64,000 nucleotides of DNA, taken from contig NZ_BPEW01000017.1 in assembly GCF_019654975.1 (NCBI RefSeq), positions 1 through 64,000 on the forward strand, given 5' to 3'. Origin of the DNA: Shewanella sp. c952. Its GTDB lineage: Bacteria > Pseudomonadota > Gammaproteobacteria > Enterobacterales > Shewanellaceae. The translations under genes were made by a program, and so were the position numbers. Below, in pieces: positions 37,221 to 45,440 of this stretch (its first letter is position 1; every line of letters starts with the position of its first letter). Below the pieces are notes generated by a model that saw only the letters and a program-made list of their open reading frames with translations, was not told where the DNA came from and ran no database searches.

Positions 37221-38423
37221 ATGAGAATCTCAACGGCGCAAATGTTTAACCAAACCACGACTAACGTGATGAAAAGCCAGTCAGCGACTAGCAAAATCCT
37301 GGAGCAGTTAGCCACCGGGAAAAAGGTCAACACAGCAGGTGATGATCCCGTTGCTGCTATCGGCATTGATAACCTTAAACAACAAGGCGCTGTGGTCGAT
37401 CAGTTTTTAAAGAACATTGATTACGCTTCAAATCGCTTAGCGGTAAGCGAAAGTAAAATTGGCAATGCTGAAAATGTTGTAGAGAGCATGCGTGAACAGA
37501 TGCTGCGTTCAGTAAACGGCACACTCACTGATGCCGATCGGCAAACAATTGCCGATGAGATGCGCGGCAGCTTAGAAGAACTGCTGTCCATTGCCAATAG
37601 TAAGGATGAGTCAGGTAATAGTTTATTTGCAGGATTTAAAACCAATTCAGAGCCTTTTGCTTTTAATAACAGCGGCAAGATAGATTACAGCGGTGATTCT
37701 GGGGTTAGAGATTCCGTGGTGGCATCGGGCGTAACGGTCGGCAGTAATTTGCCAGGTGATAGTGTGTTTATTAATGCCGCCAATGCCATTGGTGACTACA
37801 GCGTCAATTATTCGTCAACCCAACAAGGTAGCTTTAGCGTCGAAAGCGCAAAGATAACGGATCTCACTTTACCTGTTGCGGGCAACTATACCTTTGACTT
37901 TGTTGATAATGGGGCGGGAGGGCTTGATGTCAATGTGACAGATTCTGCCGGCACGGTAACCACAATTCCAAATTTTGATGCGACTCAACCTCTAACGGTC
38001 GATGGCATTGAGCTGCAGCTGAAAGGTACACCTGAAGTGGGTGATACTTTTGAGTTAGCTCCTGAGCAAAATTCAAACATATTCGATACCTTAAATAGCG
38101 CGATAGCACTGCTTGAAGACGGTGGTAAATTGAATTCTCCGCAAGGTCAAGCAGAAATGGCACAGTTATTGAATAACGTAAGTAGCGGTCAAGAGCAGAT
38201 GGCAACCAGCCGCAGTGTGGCAGGTAATAGTTTAAAGAGTCTAGAAAACTATACCAGCACGCATAAAGAGGAACAGTTGGTCAACCAGTCTGCACTGTCA
38301 CTGCTCGAAGATTTAGATTACGCCGAAGCGATAACTGAATTTGAAAAGCAGCAGATGTCGCTTAATGCGGTATCTAGCGTATTTAGTAAGGTTGGCTCTA
38401 TGTCGCTTTTTGACTATTTATAA
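37221..38423 (+). CDS. flgL: Hook-filament junction protein FlgL
   Basis: This 400-residue HAP3 protein resembles flagellin at its ends: MRISTAQMFNQTTTNVMKSQS, GKKVNTAGDDPVAAIGI and C-terminal AEAITEFEKQQMSLNAVSSVFSKVGSMSLFDYL. It follows flgK by 33 bp. The variable middle (about 175-290) is Asp/Gly/Thr-rich. It is the last gene of this run. Confidence 0.96.
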   Translation: MRISTAQMFNQTTTNVMKSQSATSKILEQLATGKKVNTAGDDPVAAIGIDNLKQQGAVVDQFLKNIDYASNRLAVSESKIGNAENVVESMREQMLRSVNGTLTDADRQTIADEMRGSLEELLSIANSKDESGNSLFAGFKTNSEPFAFNNSGKIDYSGDSGVRDSVVASGVTVGSNLPGDSVFINAANAIGDYSVNYSSTQQGSFSVESAKITDLTLPVAGNYTFDFVDNGAGGLDVNVTDSAGTVTTIPNFDATQPLTVDGIELQLKGTPEVGDTFELAPEQNSNIFDTLNSAIALLEDGGKLNSPQGQAEMAQLLNNVSSGQEQMATSRSVAGNSLKSLENYTSTHKEEQLVNQSALSLLEDLDYAEAITEFEKQQMSLNAVSSVFSKVGSMSLFDYL

Positions 38424-38511
38424 GAGCTCGCTGTTTATCACGCACTAAGTGATACGGCTTGTAAGTAATAGGTAAACAAAATATTGAATATTTTTGATTT
38501 GGTTTAAATGT

Positions 38512-38527
38512 TGGCACAAAAAAAGCA
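38512..38527 (+). promoter_or_regulatory. Sigma54 promoter of the first flagellin
   Basis: TGGCACA-AAAA-AAGCA has GG and GC ten bases apart; the -24 half is consensus and the -12 half keeps only GC. No good sigma28 promoter is seen in this region. Predicted leader is about 220 nt. Confidence 0.65.
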
Positions 38528-38644
38528 TTAATAAACCTGAGATATTTAGATACAGCTAATAAGATAAAAAATTGACAGTTAAGTGTTTGTTAATATTCGT
38601 TAAAGTATAAAGTTGACTACACGGTAGACGAGTCAAATAAAAAA

Positions 38645-38672
38645 CACTTTACCGTAATCCGCGGTAAAAGTG
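38645..38672 (+). repeat. Leader hairpin before the first flagellin
   Basis: CACTTTACCG and CGGTAAAAGTG pair with one bulged base. It lies within the predicted untranslated leader, 87 bp before the start, and could stabilise the mRNA or control translation. Confidence 0.5.
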
Positions 38673-38758
38673 ATACAGATTCAGTTTGATAATTGAAATA
38701 TTAACAATTTTAGCCAAGTAACCAACCTTGGCAAACCAACTAAGAAGAGGATTACACC

Positions 38759-40150
38759 ATGGCTATTAGCGTTAATACTAATGTCACATCAATGAAAGCC
38801 CAGACGAACATGAACAAGGCAAGTTCAAGTCAACAAACCTCTATGGAGCGTTTGTCTTCTGGTTTGCGCATTAACAGCGCTAAAGACGATGCTGCGGGCT
38901 TGCAAATCTCTAATCGTATGACTAGCCAAATCAATGGTATCGGTGTCGCCATGCGTAACGCTAATGACGGTATCTCTATTGCGCAAACTGCTGAAGGCGC
39001 GATGCAAGAGTCGACCAACATCTTGCAGCGTATGCGTGATTTATCACTGCAATCAGCTAACGGTTCTAACTCTGCAGAAGATCGCAGTGCGATGCAAAAA
39101 GAGATTTCTTCTCTTCAAACTGAATTAACCCGTATTGCTGACACCACGTCTTTTGGTGGCCAAAAACTACTCGATGGTAGCTACGGCACGCAGAAGTTTC
39201 AAGTTGGCTCAGATGCTAACCAAACGATTTCAGTTTCATTGACTGATGTTGCAGCTAATAAAATTGGTAATAATGCAGTATCGGGTGTAGGTACTAAATT
39301 TGGTGTAGAAGCTGCATCAGCATTAACACCAGGAACTACAGGTGACACTCTAGATGTTAATGGTAAATCGGTAACTGTTACTGCCGGTGATGGAGCGGCT
39401 ACGGTTGCTAAGAACATCAATGCGTCTGGTGCGGGTGTTAAAGCTGAAGCAAGTGTTACAACGACAATATCAGCAATGAGTTCAACAGATGTAGGTAAAC
39501 TCTCAGTTGTTGCAGAGGATGGTAAAAGGGATAGTTACGATTTAGCTGACTACAAAGGTGATTCAGAAAAACTGGCTGCTGATTTAGGCAAAGCGGGTTA
39601 CGATGTTAGCCATGATACAGATACTGGTGAAATTAGTATAACTGCCAAAAATGTTAATGGTATTGAAATTATAGCAACTGCAGGTACCGCGAAATTAGGT
39701 GGTGGAACCGCAGCTGCCAGCCAGAGCAAAGCTGCAGAACTGAGTTTATCTTCATCTGATGACTTTACAGTGACTGGTACTCATGTTGATGAGATTTTAA
39801 AAAGTGCGTCTGCAACGACAGTGAGTTCATCACTTAATGCCGTAAGTGGCATAGATGTTGGCACTTCAGAAGGTGCTCAAAATGCGCTAGCCGTAATTGA
39901 TGCCGCAATTGCGGGTATCGATGGTGAACGTGCAGATTTAGGTGCGGTACAAAACCGTATGAGTTTTACCATCAACAACTTGAGTAACGTACAAACTAAC
40001 GTGTCGGATGCTCGTAGTCGTATTCAAGATGTAGATTTTGCAAAAGAAACTGCTGAGCTAACTAAGCAGCAAATTCTATCGCAAACCTCTTCAGCCATGC
40101 TTGCACAGGCCAACCAATTGCCACAAGCGGCGCTTTCATTACTGGGTTAA
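38759..40150 (+). CDS. Flagellin (first copy)
   Basis: This 463-residue filament subunit has conserved flagellin D0/D1 ends: [41 protein letters not shown] and C-terminal [29 protein letters not shown]. The middle (about 180-380) is the exposed variable part. Bases 38999-39840 are near-identical to the second copy, with one difference noted (39082, T versus C). It is preceded by a sigma54 promoter and followed by its own terminator. Confidence 0.97.
   Translation: MAISVNTNVTSMKAQTNMNKASSSQQTSMERLSSGLRINSAKDDAAGLQISNRMTSQINGIGVAMRNANDGISIAQTAEGAMQESTNILQRMRDLSLQSANGSNSAEDRSAMQKEISSLQTELTRIADTTSFGGQKLLDGSYGTQKFQVGSDANQTISVSLTDVAANKIGNNAVSGVGTKFGVEAASALTPGTTGDTLDVNGKSVTVTAGDGAATVAKNINASGAGVKAEASVTTTISAMSSTDVGKLSVVAEDGKRDSYDLADYKGDSEKLAADLGKAGYDVSHDTDTGEISITAKNVNGIEIIATAGTAKLGGGTAAASQSKAAELSLSSSDDFTVTGTHVDEILKSASATTVSSSLNAVSGIDVGTSEGAQNALAVIDAAIAGIDGERADLGAVQNRMSFTINNLSNVQTNVSDARSRIQDVDFAKETAELTKQQILSQTSSAMLAQANQLPQAALSLLG
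38999..39840 (+). repeat. Near-identical 842-bp tract, copy in the first flagellin
   Basis: Direct repeat with 40894-41735, at offset 1895. One mismatch was found (39082 versus 40977). Flanking parts of the two genes differ at many third-codon positions, so the tract has sharp borders. Confidence 0.9.
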
Positions 40151-40206
40151 GATAAGCGGTTGGTAGCTTAGAGTGGCTACAGCGTGTTTAAATTGAGATT
40201 ATATAG

Positions 40207-40237
40207 AGCTTCGGTAGTAATATCGAAGCTTTTTTAT
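40207..40237 (+). terminator. Terminator of the first flagellin
   Basis: AGCTTCGGTA and TATCGAAGCT pair, with one G-T pair, and are followed by TTTTTTATTTT. It separates the two flagellin transcripts. Confidence 0.88.
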
Positions 40238-40524
40238 TTTGTATAAGCCTTACTTTGATTGTTAATGTTCTCGAACTGCCAGTGCCTCTTAACAGTTTCT
40301 TTTTCCTATCGCTTCTAACTCTTTAATATATGAGTCATCGTTGGCAATCTTTGTCACACTTTTCAAATACGGCTCAGGCCGACAGGCGCTTTTCTAGGTT
40401 TAACCTATTGAGTTTGTTTTGGTTGTTTTCGTATTTCGAGCATATCTAGTTAATAAAAGAGGGGGGTTAAGTTGTTGATTTTTAATGGCTTAAAATTTAT
40501 TTTGCGAAATCACAAAATAAATAC

Positions 40525-40551
40525 TAAAGCTTAAAAATAACGTGCCGTTAC
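40525..40551 (+). promoter_or_regulatory. Sigma28 (FliA) promoter of the second flagellin
   Basis: TAAAG (40525-40529), a 14-bp spacer and GCCGTTAC (40544-40551) match the FliA consensus apart from the last A. Predicted leader is about 95 nt. Confidence 0.85.
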
Positions 40552-40574
40552 ATATACTGTAACCAACATGATTC

Positions 40575-40596
40575 GCCTGGCTTTAGAAAGACAGGC
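40575..40596 (+). repeat. Leader hairpin before the second flagellin
   Basis: GCCTG(G)CTT and AAG(A)CAGGC pair around a small loop near the 5' end of the predicted transcript. A 5' stem of this kind can protect flagellin mRNA. Confidence 0.5.
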
Positions 40597-40653
40597 ACTA
40601 ATATAAGTACTGTTAATTAGTACAGTCTAAAGCAAGGTAAGAGGGAATTAATA

Positions 40654-42042
40654 ATGGCTATTTCAGTAAATACGAACGTCACCTCAATGAAAGCGCAGAA
40701 TAATTTAAACAGCGCTACGAGCAATCAGAAGACGTCGATGGAGCGTTTAGCATCTGGTCTACGTATTAATAGTGCAAAAGATGATGCAGCGGGTCTACAA
40801 ATTTCTAACCGTATGACGAGCCAGATCAACGGTATTGGTGTTGCAATGCGTAACGCCAATGATGGTATATCAATCGCGCAAACCGCTGAAGGTGCGATGC
40901 AAGAGTCGACCAACATCTTGCAGCGTATGCGTGATTTATCACTGCAATCAGCTAACGGTTCTAACTCTGCAGAAGACCGCAGTGCGATGCAAAAAGAGAT
41001 TTCTTCTCTTCAAACTGAATTAACCCGTATTGCTGACACCACGTCTTTTGGTGGCCAAAAACTACTCGATGGTAGCTACGGCACGCAGAAGTTTCAAGTT
41101 GGCTCAGATGCTAACCAAACGATTTCAGTTTCATTGACTGATGTTGCAGCTAATAAAATTGGTAATAATGCAGTATCGGGTGTAGGTACTAAATTTGGTG
41201 TAGAAGCTGCATCAGCATTAACACCAGGAACTACAGGTGACACTCTAGATGTTAATGGTAAATCGGTAACTGTTACTGCCGGTGATGGAGCGGCTACGGT
41301 TGCTAAGAACATCAATGCGTCTGGTGCGGGTGTTAAAGCTGAAGCAAGTGTTACAACGACAATATCAGCAATGAGTTCAACAGATGTAGGTAAACTCTCA
41401 GTTGTTGCAGAGGATGGTAAAAGGGATAGTTACGATTTAGCTGACTACAAAGGTGATTCAGAAAAACTGGCTGCTGATTTAGGCAAAGCGGGTTACGATG
41501 TTAGCCATGATACAGATACTGGTGAAATTAGTATAACTGCCAAAAATGTTAATGGTATTGAAATTATAGCAACTGCAGGTACCGCGAAATTAGGTGGTGG
41601 AACCGCAGCTGCCAGCCAGAGCAAAGCTGCAGAACTGAGTTTATCTTCATCTGATGACTTTACAGTGACTGGTACTCATGTTGATGAGATTTTAAAAAGT
41701 GCGTCTGCAACGACAGTGAGTTCATCACTTAATGCGATTAGCAGTGTTGATATTGGTACTGCTGATGGCGCTCAAAATGCGCTAGCCGTAATTGATGCCG
41801 CAATTGCGGGTATCGATGGCGACCGCGCAGATTTAGGTGCGGTGCAAAACCGTATGAATTTTACCATCAACAACTTAAGCAATGTACAGTCTAACGTGTC
41901 TGATGCTCGTGGTCGTATTCAAGATGTCGATTTTGCAAAAGAAACCGCTGAGCTAACTAAGCAGCAAATTCTGTCGCAAACGTCTTCGGCTATGCTTGCA
42001 CAAGCTAACCAGTTGCCACAAGCTGCATTGTCACTACTGTAA
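40654..42042 (+). CDS. Flagellin (second copy)
   Basis: This 462-residue filament subunit has N-terminal [19 protein letters not shown] and [23 protein letters not shown]-terminal [10 protein letters not shown] without the final Gly of copy 1. The exposed middle is identical to copy 1 from about residue 81 to 360. The remaining ends differ at several residues and many silent sites. It is driven by sigma28 and followed by a strong terminator. Confidence 0.97.
   Translation: MAISVNTNVTSMKAQNNLNSATSNQKTSMERLASGLRINSAKDDAAGLQISNRMTSQINGIGVAMRNANDGISIAQTAEGAMQESTNILQRMRDLSLQSANGSNSAEDRSAMQKEISSLQTELTRIADTTSFGGQKLLDGSYGTQKFQVGSDANQTISVSLTDVAANKIGNNAVSGVGTKFGVEAASALTPGTTGDTLDVNGKSVTVTAGDGAATVAKNINASGAGVKAEASVTTTISAMSSTDVGKLSVVAEDGKRDSYDLADYKGDSEKLAADLGKAGYDVSHDTDTGEISITAKNVNGIEIIATAGTAKLGGGTAAASQSKAAELSLSSSDDFTVTGTHVDEILKSASATTVSSSLNAISSVDIGTADGAQNALAVIDAAIAGIDGDRADLGAVQNRMNFTINNLSNVQSNVSDARGRIQDVDFAKETAELTKQQILSQTSSAMLAQANQLPQAALSLL
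40894..41735 (+). repeat. Near-identical 842-bp tract, copy in the second flagellin
   Basis: Direct repeat of 38999-39840; see that entry. Confidence 0.9.
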
Positions 42043-42114
42043 GCTTTAACAGCGACGAAGTAAGGTTTGGCCTTATGTTGATAAAAAGAGCTGATATCAT
42101 TTAGCTTTTTGATA

Positions 42115-42144
42115 AAAGGGAGAGCCGGTAACGGCTCTCCCTTT
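42115..42144 (+). terminator. Terminator of the second flagellin
   Basis: AAAGGGAGAGCCG-GTAA-CGGCTCTCCCTTT is a perfect 13-bp hairpin 73 bp after the stop. T residues follow. Confidence 0.92.
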
Positions 42145-42290
42145 GTTGTTTTTATTTGTTAATGCCAGTTTGGGTCAAAGTATTCCTGAATATTTTGTTA
42201 AAGTTTATTGGCTTTAGCTAGAGCTTTAGCATTATTTAATCGTAATAATAGCAGTACTATTAATAGATAATAAAAACAGGAGTGGTGATA

Positions 42291-42743
42291 ATGGAACTTA
42301 ATGTAACCAGCAACTCTGTTACTCCGGTAGGGATAGATACGCCAAAGGTGCAGAGCCTTAATGTAAATGAAAAGTTAGAAGAGAATAATGTGTTAGCTAG
42401 CACTGAAACCGTTAATAAACTGCAAGATGGCAGTACGGTTAATGTGCAGCAGCAATCAATAGAAGAACAAGTTAAAGAACAGTTGCAAGAGGAAAAGGAA
42501 GCTAGAACGCCAGAGGAGATGGAGGAGGTAACGGCAAAACTCTCTGATATGATGGCGATGCTCCGTAAAGGGCTTACTTTTAAAGTTGATGATTCACTGG
42601 GTACTCAGGTGGTGAGCGTGTTAGATATTGACACTGGTGAACTCATTAGGCAGATTCCCAACGAAGAAGCGTTAGAGTTGGCCATTAAATTGCATGAGAA
42701 AATGGCAGAGATGGATGGCCTATTGATGTCTACTGAAGTATAA
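42291..42743 (+). CDS. flaG: Flagellar protein FlaG
   Basis: This 150-residue protein is known to affect filament length in polar flagella. A disordered N-terminus (about 1-85) precedes the FlaG domain: LRKGLTFKVDDSLGTQVVSVLDIDTGELIRQIPNEEALELAIKLHEKM. The ATG at 42291 has AGGAGT eight bases upstream; upstream GTGs overlap that site. It begins the run flaG-fliD-fliT-like-fliS. Confidence 0.95.
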   Translation: MELNVTSNSVTPVGIDTPKVQSLNVNEKLEENNVLASTETVNKLQDGSTVNVQQQSIEEQVKEQLQEEKEARTPEEMEEVTAKLSDMMAMLRKGLTFKVDDSLGTQVVSVLDIDTGELIRQIPNEEALELAIKLHEKMAEMDGLLMSTEV

Positions 42744-42826
42744 GCTGGCATTTTGTGGTAAAAGTAAGTTTTGTTGATTCAGGTCTGCAGTATTGGTTTT
42801 TTTAGCATTGAAGTATTGAGGTTATT

Positions 42827-44191
42827 ATGGGTTTAACATCCGTTGGTATCGGTTCTGGAATAGACATTAATGGCATTGTATCAGCGCTCGTGAAAGCTGA
42901 AAGTGCACCTAAGGTCGCTAAGTTTGATGCCGATGAAGGTAAGCTTAACGCTGAAATTTCAGCAATGGGTGCACTTAAAAGTGCATTAACTGAATTTCAA
43001 GATAGCCTTGAAAAACTTACTGACCCCGAGACATTTATTGCCCGTAAAACCAAGCTTTCTGATGGCAATTATATTGGTGCTAGCGCAGATGAAAATGCGG
43101 TGGCAGGTAGTTATAAAATTGAAGTTGAACAGTTAGCCGAGAGTCAAAAACTTGGCTCTGTAGCTGTTACAGATGCTACTGCAGCGCTTGGAGAGGGCTC
43201 GTTAACTTTTGCTGTGGATGGTGAAGAATTCAGTGTGGCAGTTGAAGCGGGTGATAGCCTTGAATCCGTGATGCAAAAAATAAATGACGCAGAAGATAAC
43301 GTTGGCGTGACTGCGACCATAATTAATGGTGATAACGGCCCACAGTTGGTGATGACATCGGATAAAACTGGTACTGACAAACAGATAACGGTGACCGCAA
43401 CCGATACCGATGGCGGAACAGGGATCACGGATACCTTCACAATGACTGAACTGAGTGCAGCTAAAGATGCCGTGCTCTACGTCGACGGTCTTAAAGTGAC
43501 TTCAAACAGTAATAGTGTTGAAAACGTGATAACCGGGGTTAGTTTAACCTTAACTGATGCCGACATGAGTAAAAGCACTACGCTCACAGTGTCTTCTGAT
43601 AGCAGTAAAGTTAAAAGTAGTGTAGAAGGATTTGTTGAGTCTTATAACGCGTTGATGTCGACCATGTCAGAAATGTCTGGTTATGATGCTGATACCAAGA
43701 AAGCGGGTATTTTGCAGGGCGATTCAATGATCCGCAGTATTCAAAGCCAACTTCGTGGAGTGTTATCTAGTCGCTATGATACTGAAGATGGTAACACTAT
43801 GCTGGCCAATATTGGGGTTAAAACTACTCAACAAGGGACGTTAGAAATTGATGGCAAAATTCTCAATAACGCCCTTGAAAACGATATGACGCAAATCAAA
43901 GATATGTTTAGCACTGAGGATACAGGTCTTGCTGCAAGACTTGATGGTTTAGTGGGAACATATGTCCAAACAGGCGGAACAATAGATAGCCGAGATGAAA
44001 CCTTAGATAATCAGATTACACGTATTACAGACAGTAGAACCTCATTAACTCAGAAAATGGCCTCGTTCGAAGCTAGGCTATTAAAACAATTTAACGCGAT
44101 GGATTTAGTCGTTGCGAAAATGAATGCACAAGCTACTGACTTAACTAAGCGGTTAGCCTCACTGCCAGGTGTGGTTCCACAAAAAAAATAG
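42827..44191 (+). CDS. fliD: Filament cap protein FliD (HAP2)
   Basis: This 454-residue protein caps the filament and helps flagellin fold in place. N-terminal MGLTSVGIGSGIDINGIVSALVKAE is typical, and the C-terminal region holds ITDSRTSLTQKMASFEARLLKQFNAMDLVVAKMN. It lies between flaG and fliS, as in Vibrio and Shewanella. The middle is Asp/Thr-rich and variable. Confidence 0.96.
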   Translation: MGLTSVGIGSGIDINGIVSALVKAESAPKVAKFDADEGKLNAEISAMGALKSALTEFQDSLEKLTDPETFIARKTKLSDGNYIGASADENAVAGSYKIEVEQLAESQKLGSVAVTDATAALGEGSLTFAVDGEEFSVAVEAGDSLESVMQKINDAEDNVGVTATIINGDNGPQLVMTSDKTGTDKQITVTATDTDGGTGITDTFTMTELSAAKDAVLYVDGLKVTSNSNSVENVITGVSLTLTDADMSKSTTLTVSSDSSKVKSSVEGFVESYNALMSTMSEMSGYDADTKKAGILQGDSMIRSIQSQLRGVLSSRYDTEDGNTMLANIGVKTTQQGTLEIDGKILNNALENDMTQIKDMFSTEDTGLAARLDGLVGTYVQTGGTIDSRDETLDNQITRITDSRTSLTQKMASFEARLLKQFNAMDLVVAKMNAQATDLTKRLASLPGVVPQKK

Positions 44192-44391
44192 CAGTGAGTT
44201 AACAGTTATCGGATGATTTAATTGTTGCCATTTATGCAAACCAATAATATGTCTTAACAGAAGTGGCAAAAGCGCACGTGGCCGGTTGCTTATTAGATGA
44301 AAGTGGTTCGCCATACTCAAGAATGTGCCCAAACTCGAATCCAGCATTAAAGCCAGTCGTCATGACGAGAAATGATTGAAGTGAATACCCT
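44192..44391. other. Unexplained gap between fliD and the fliT-like gene
   Basis: These 200 bases interrupt an otherwise tightly packed run. Both strands have short open frames of about 40-60 codons without good starts. I cannot identify a promoter or hairpin of note. It may be a remnant of an inserted repeat or of a decayed gene. Confidence 0.35.
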
Positions 44392-44745
44392 ATGAATACA
44401 CCTCTTATCCCCACAACTGATATTGTTGAGCAGCTAGCGACAGTTGATTGTGCAATGACAGACTTGCTCGATAGCCTAGAAAAAATTCAATTTGAAGAAG
44501 ACGAAACTGACACTCTGGTACTTAAATTGCAAGACGTGATTAGTGCGCGTCAAATTTTGATTGGTCAGCTAGTGACCGATAATCAATTTGAAGATCGAAT
44601 CTACCTGCAAGCACAGGCAGATAAGACAACAGAATTTGAACATCGAGCCAAAAAAGTATTAGCTGATCGCGAAGCCTTATTACGCGGAATACGTAAAGGG
44701 AAACGCCAAACTAATTTATATAAAACAATAGATTCAAATAGGTAG
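44392..44745 (+). CDS. FliT/FlaI-like flagellar protein
   Basis: This 117-residue helical, charged cytosolic protein sits between fliD and fliS, the place of flaI in Vibrio and of fliT in enterics. FliT is the export chaperone of FliD. Sequence similarity is weak, so the call rests mainly on position and size. It ends 6 bp before fliS. Confidence 0.65.
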   Translation: MNTPLIPTTDIVEQLATVDCAMTDLLDSLEKIQFEEDETDTLVLKLQDVISARQILIGQLVTDNQFEDRIYLQAQADKTTEFEHRAKKVLADREALLRGIRKGKRQTNLYKTIDSNR

Positions 44746-44751
44746 GTATTT

Positions 44752-45153
44752 ATGAGAGGTTCGCTTCAATCATATCGTAAAGTTTCTCTTGATAGCAGTA
44801 TTGCTGTTGCATCACCCCATAAAGTGATTCAAATGATGTTCTCTGGTGCCTTGGAGCGTTTAGCACAAGGGCGTTATGCCATTGAACAGAATAACCTTGA
44901 ACTTAAAGGTGTGAGTTTAGGCAAAGCTGTAAGCATTGTTGCTGGACTCAATAGCAGTCTTAACATGGATGCAGAAGGGGATGTAGCGAGTAATTTGAGT
45001 TCACTGTATGACTTTATGCTGCAAAAAATCTCTGATGCAAACATTAATAATGATGTTCAAGCAATTGATGACGCAACAGATATTTTACGTGTTATCAAAG
45101 AAGCTTGGGATGCTATCCCAACTGAACTTCATGAGTTATCGTCTGAAAGCTAA
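44752..45153 (+). CDS. fliS: Flagellin export chaperone FliS
   Basis: This 133-residue four-helix chaperone binds the C-terminus of flagellin until export. SLQSYRKVSLDSSIAVASPHKVIQMMFSGALERLAQGR and the C-terminal DATDILRVIKEAWDAIP match FliS. It ends the flaG-fliD-fliS run before a strong terminator. Confidence 0.95.
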   Translation: MRGSLQSYRKVSLDSSIAVASPHKVIQMMFSGALERLAQGRYAIEQNNLELKGVSLGKAVSIVAGLNSSLNMDAEGDVASNLSSLYDFMLQKISDANINNDVQAIDDATDILRVIKEAWDAIPTELHELSSES

Positions 45154-45180
45154 TCAGAGTGCCTCTGTTAAAGAGGCTAG

Positions 45181-45207
45181 AAAAGGAGTGTAAGTGCACT
45201 CCTTTTT
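45181..45207 (+). terminator. Terminator after fliS
   Basis: AAAAGGAGTG and CACTCCTTTT pair around a 6-base loop, followed by T residues; 28 bp after the stop. Confidence 0.9.
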
Positions 45208-45440
45208 GGCACCCGTCAAAAACTTGTCATCATAAAATTAGTGGTTGATGAGTTTTTAAGCAAAAACGTTTTGGTTTCTCATAATATTCATCAGAGGCTT
45301 GCTAATGGCGAGCCGATAATACACTATTCAATCTGGTAGTGAATTTGATAAGATTTCTTTGAGAGAAGCTACTGGCTTGAAATAAGCAACCAACACTAAT
45401 AATTAATGCGCTGATACATATAAGCCTAACGGCCTTCGGA

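Larger units (their letters stand above)
38424..38758 (+). promoter_or_regulatory. Control region and long leader of the first flagellin
   Basis: This 335-bp AT-rich gap has no gene. It contains the sigma54 promoter at 38512-38527, two leader hairpins (around 38613-38637 with TTGACT/AGTCAA arms, and 38645-38672) and the ribosome-binding site AAGAGG before the ATG at 38759. Confidence 0.6.
40151..40653 (+). promoter_or_regulatory. Intergenic region between the two flagellins
   Basis: This 503-bp gap holds the first flagellin's terminator (40207-40237), a full sigma28 promoter (40525-40551), a leader hairpin (40575-40596) and the ribosome-binding site AAGAGGGA. The part at 40240-40520 shows nothing I can name. 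Confidence 0.6.

Noticed and set aside
38759..42042. Flagellin pair as assembly duplication artefact
   Set aside because: The ends, leaders, promoters and terminators of the two copies differ clearly, so they are two true genes; only the shared middle could still be questioned.
45294..45325. GCCGATAA at about 45312 as a sigma28 promoter of flrA
   Set aside because: There is no TAAAG-like -35 at 14 bp upstream, and FlrA should act above sigma28 in the hierarchy.
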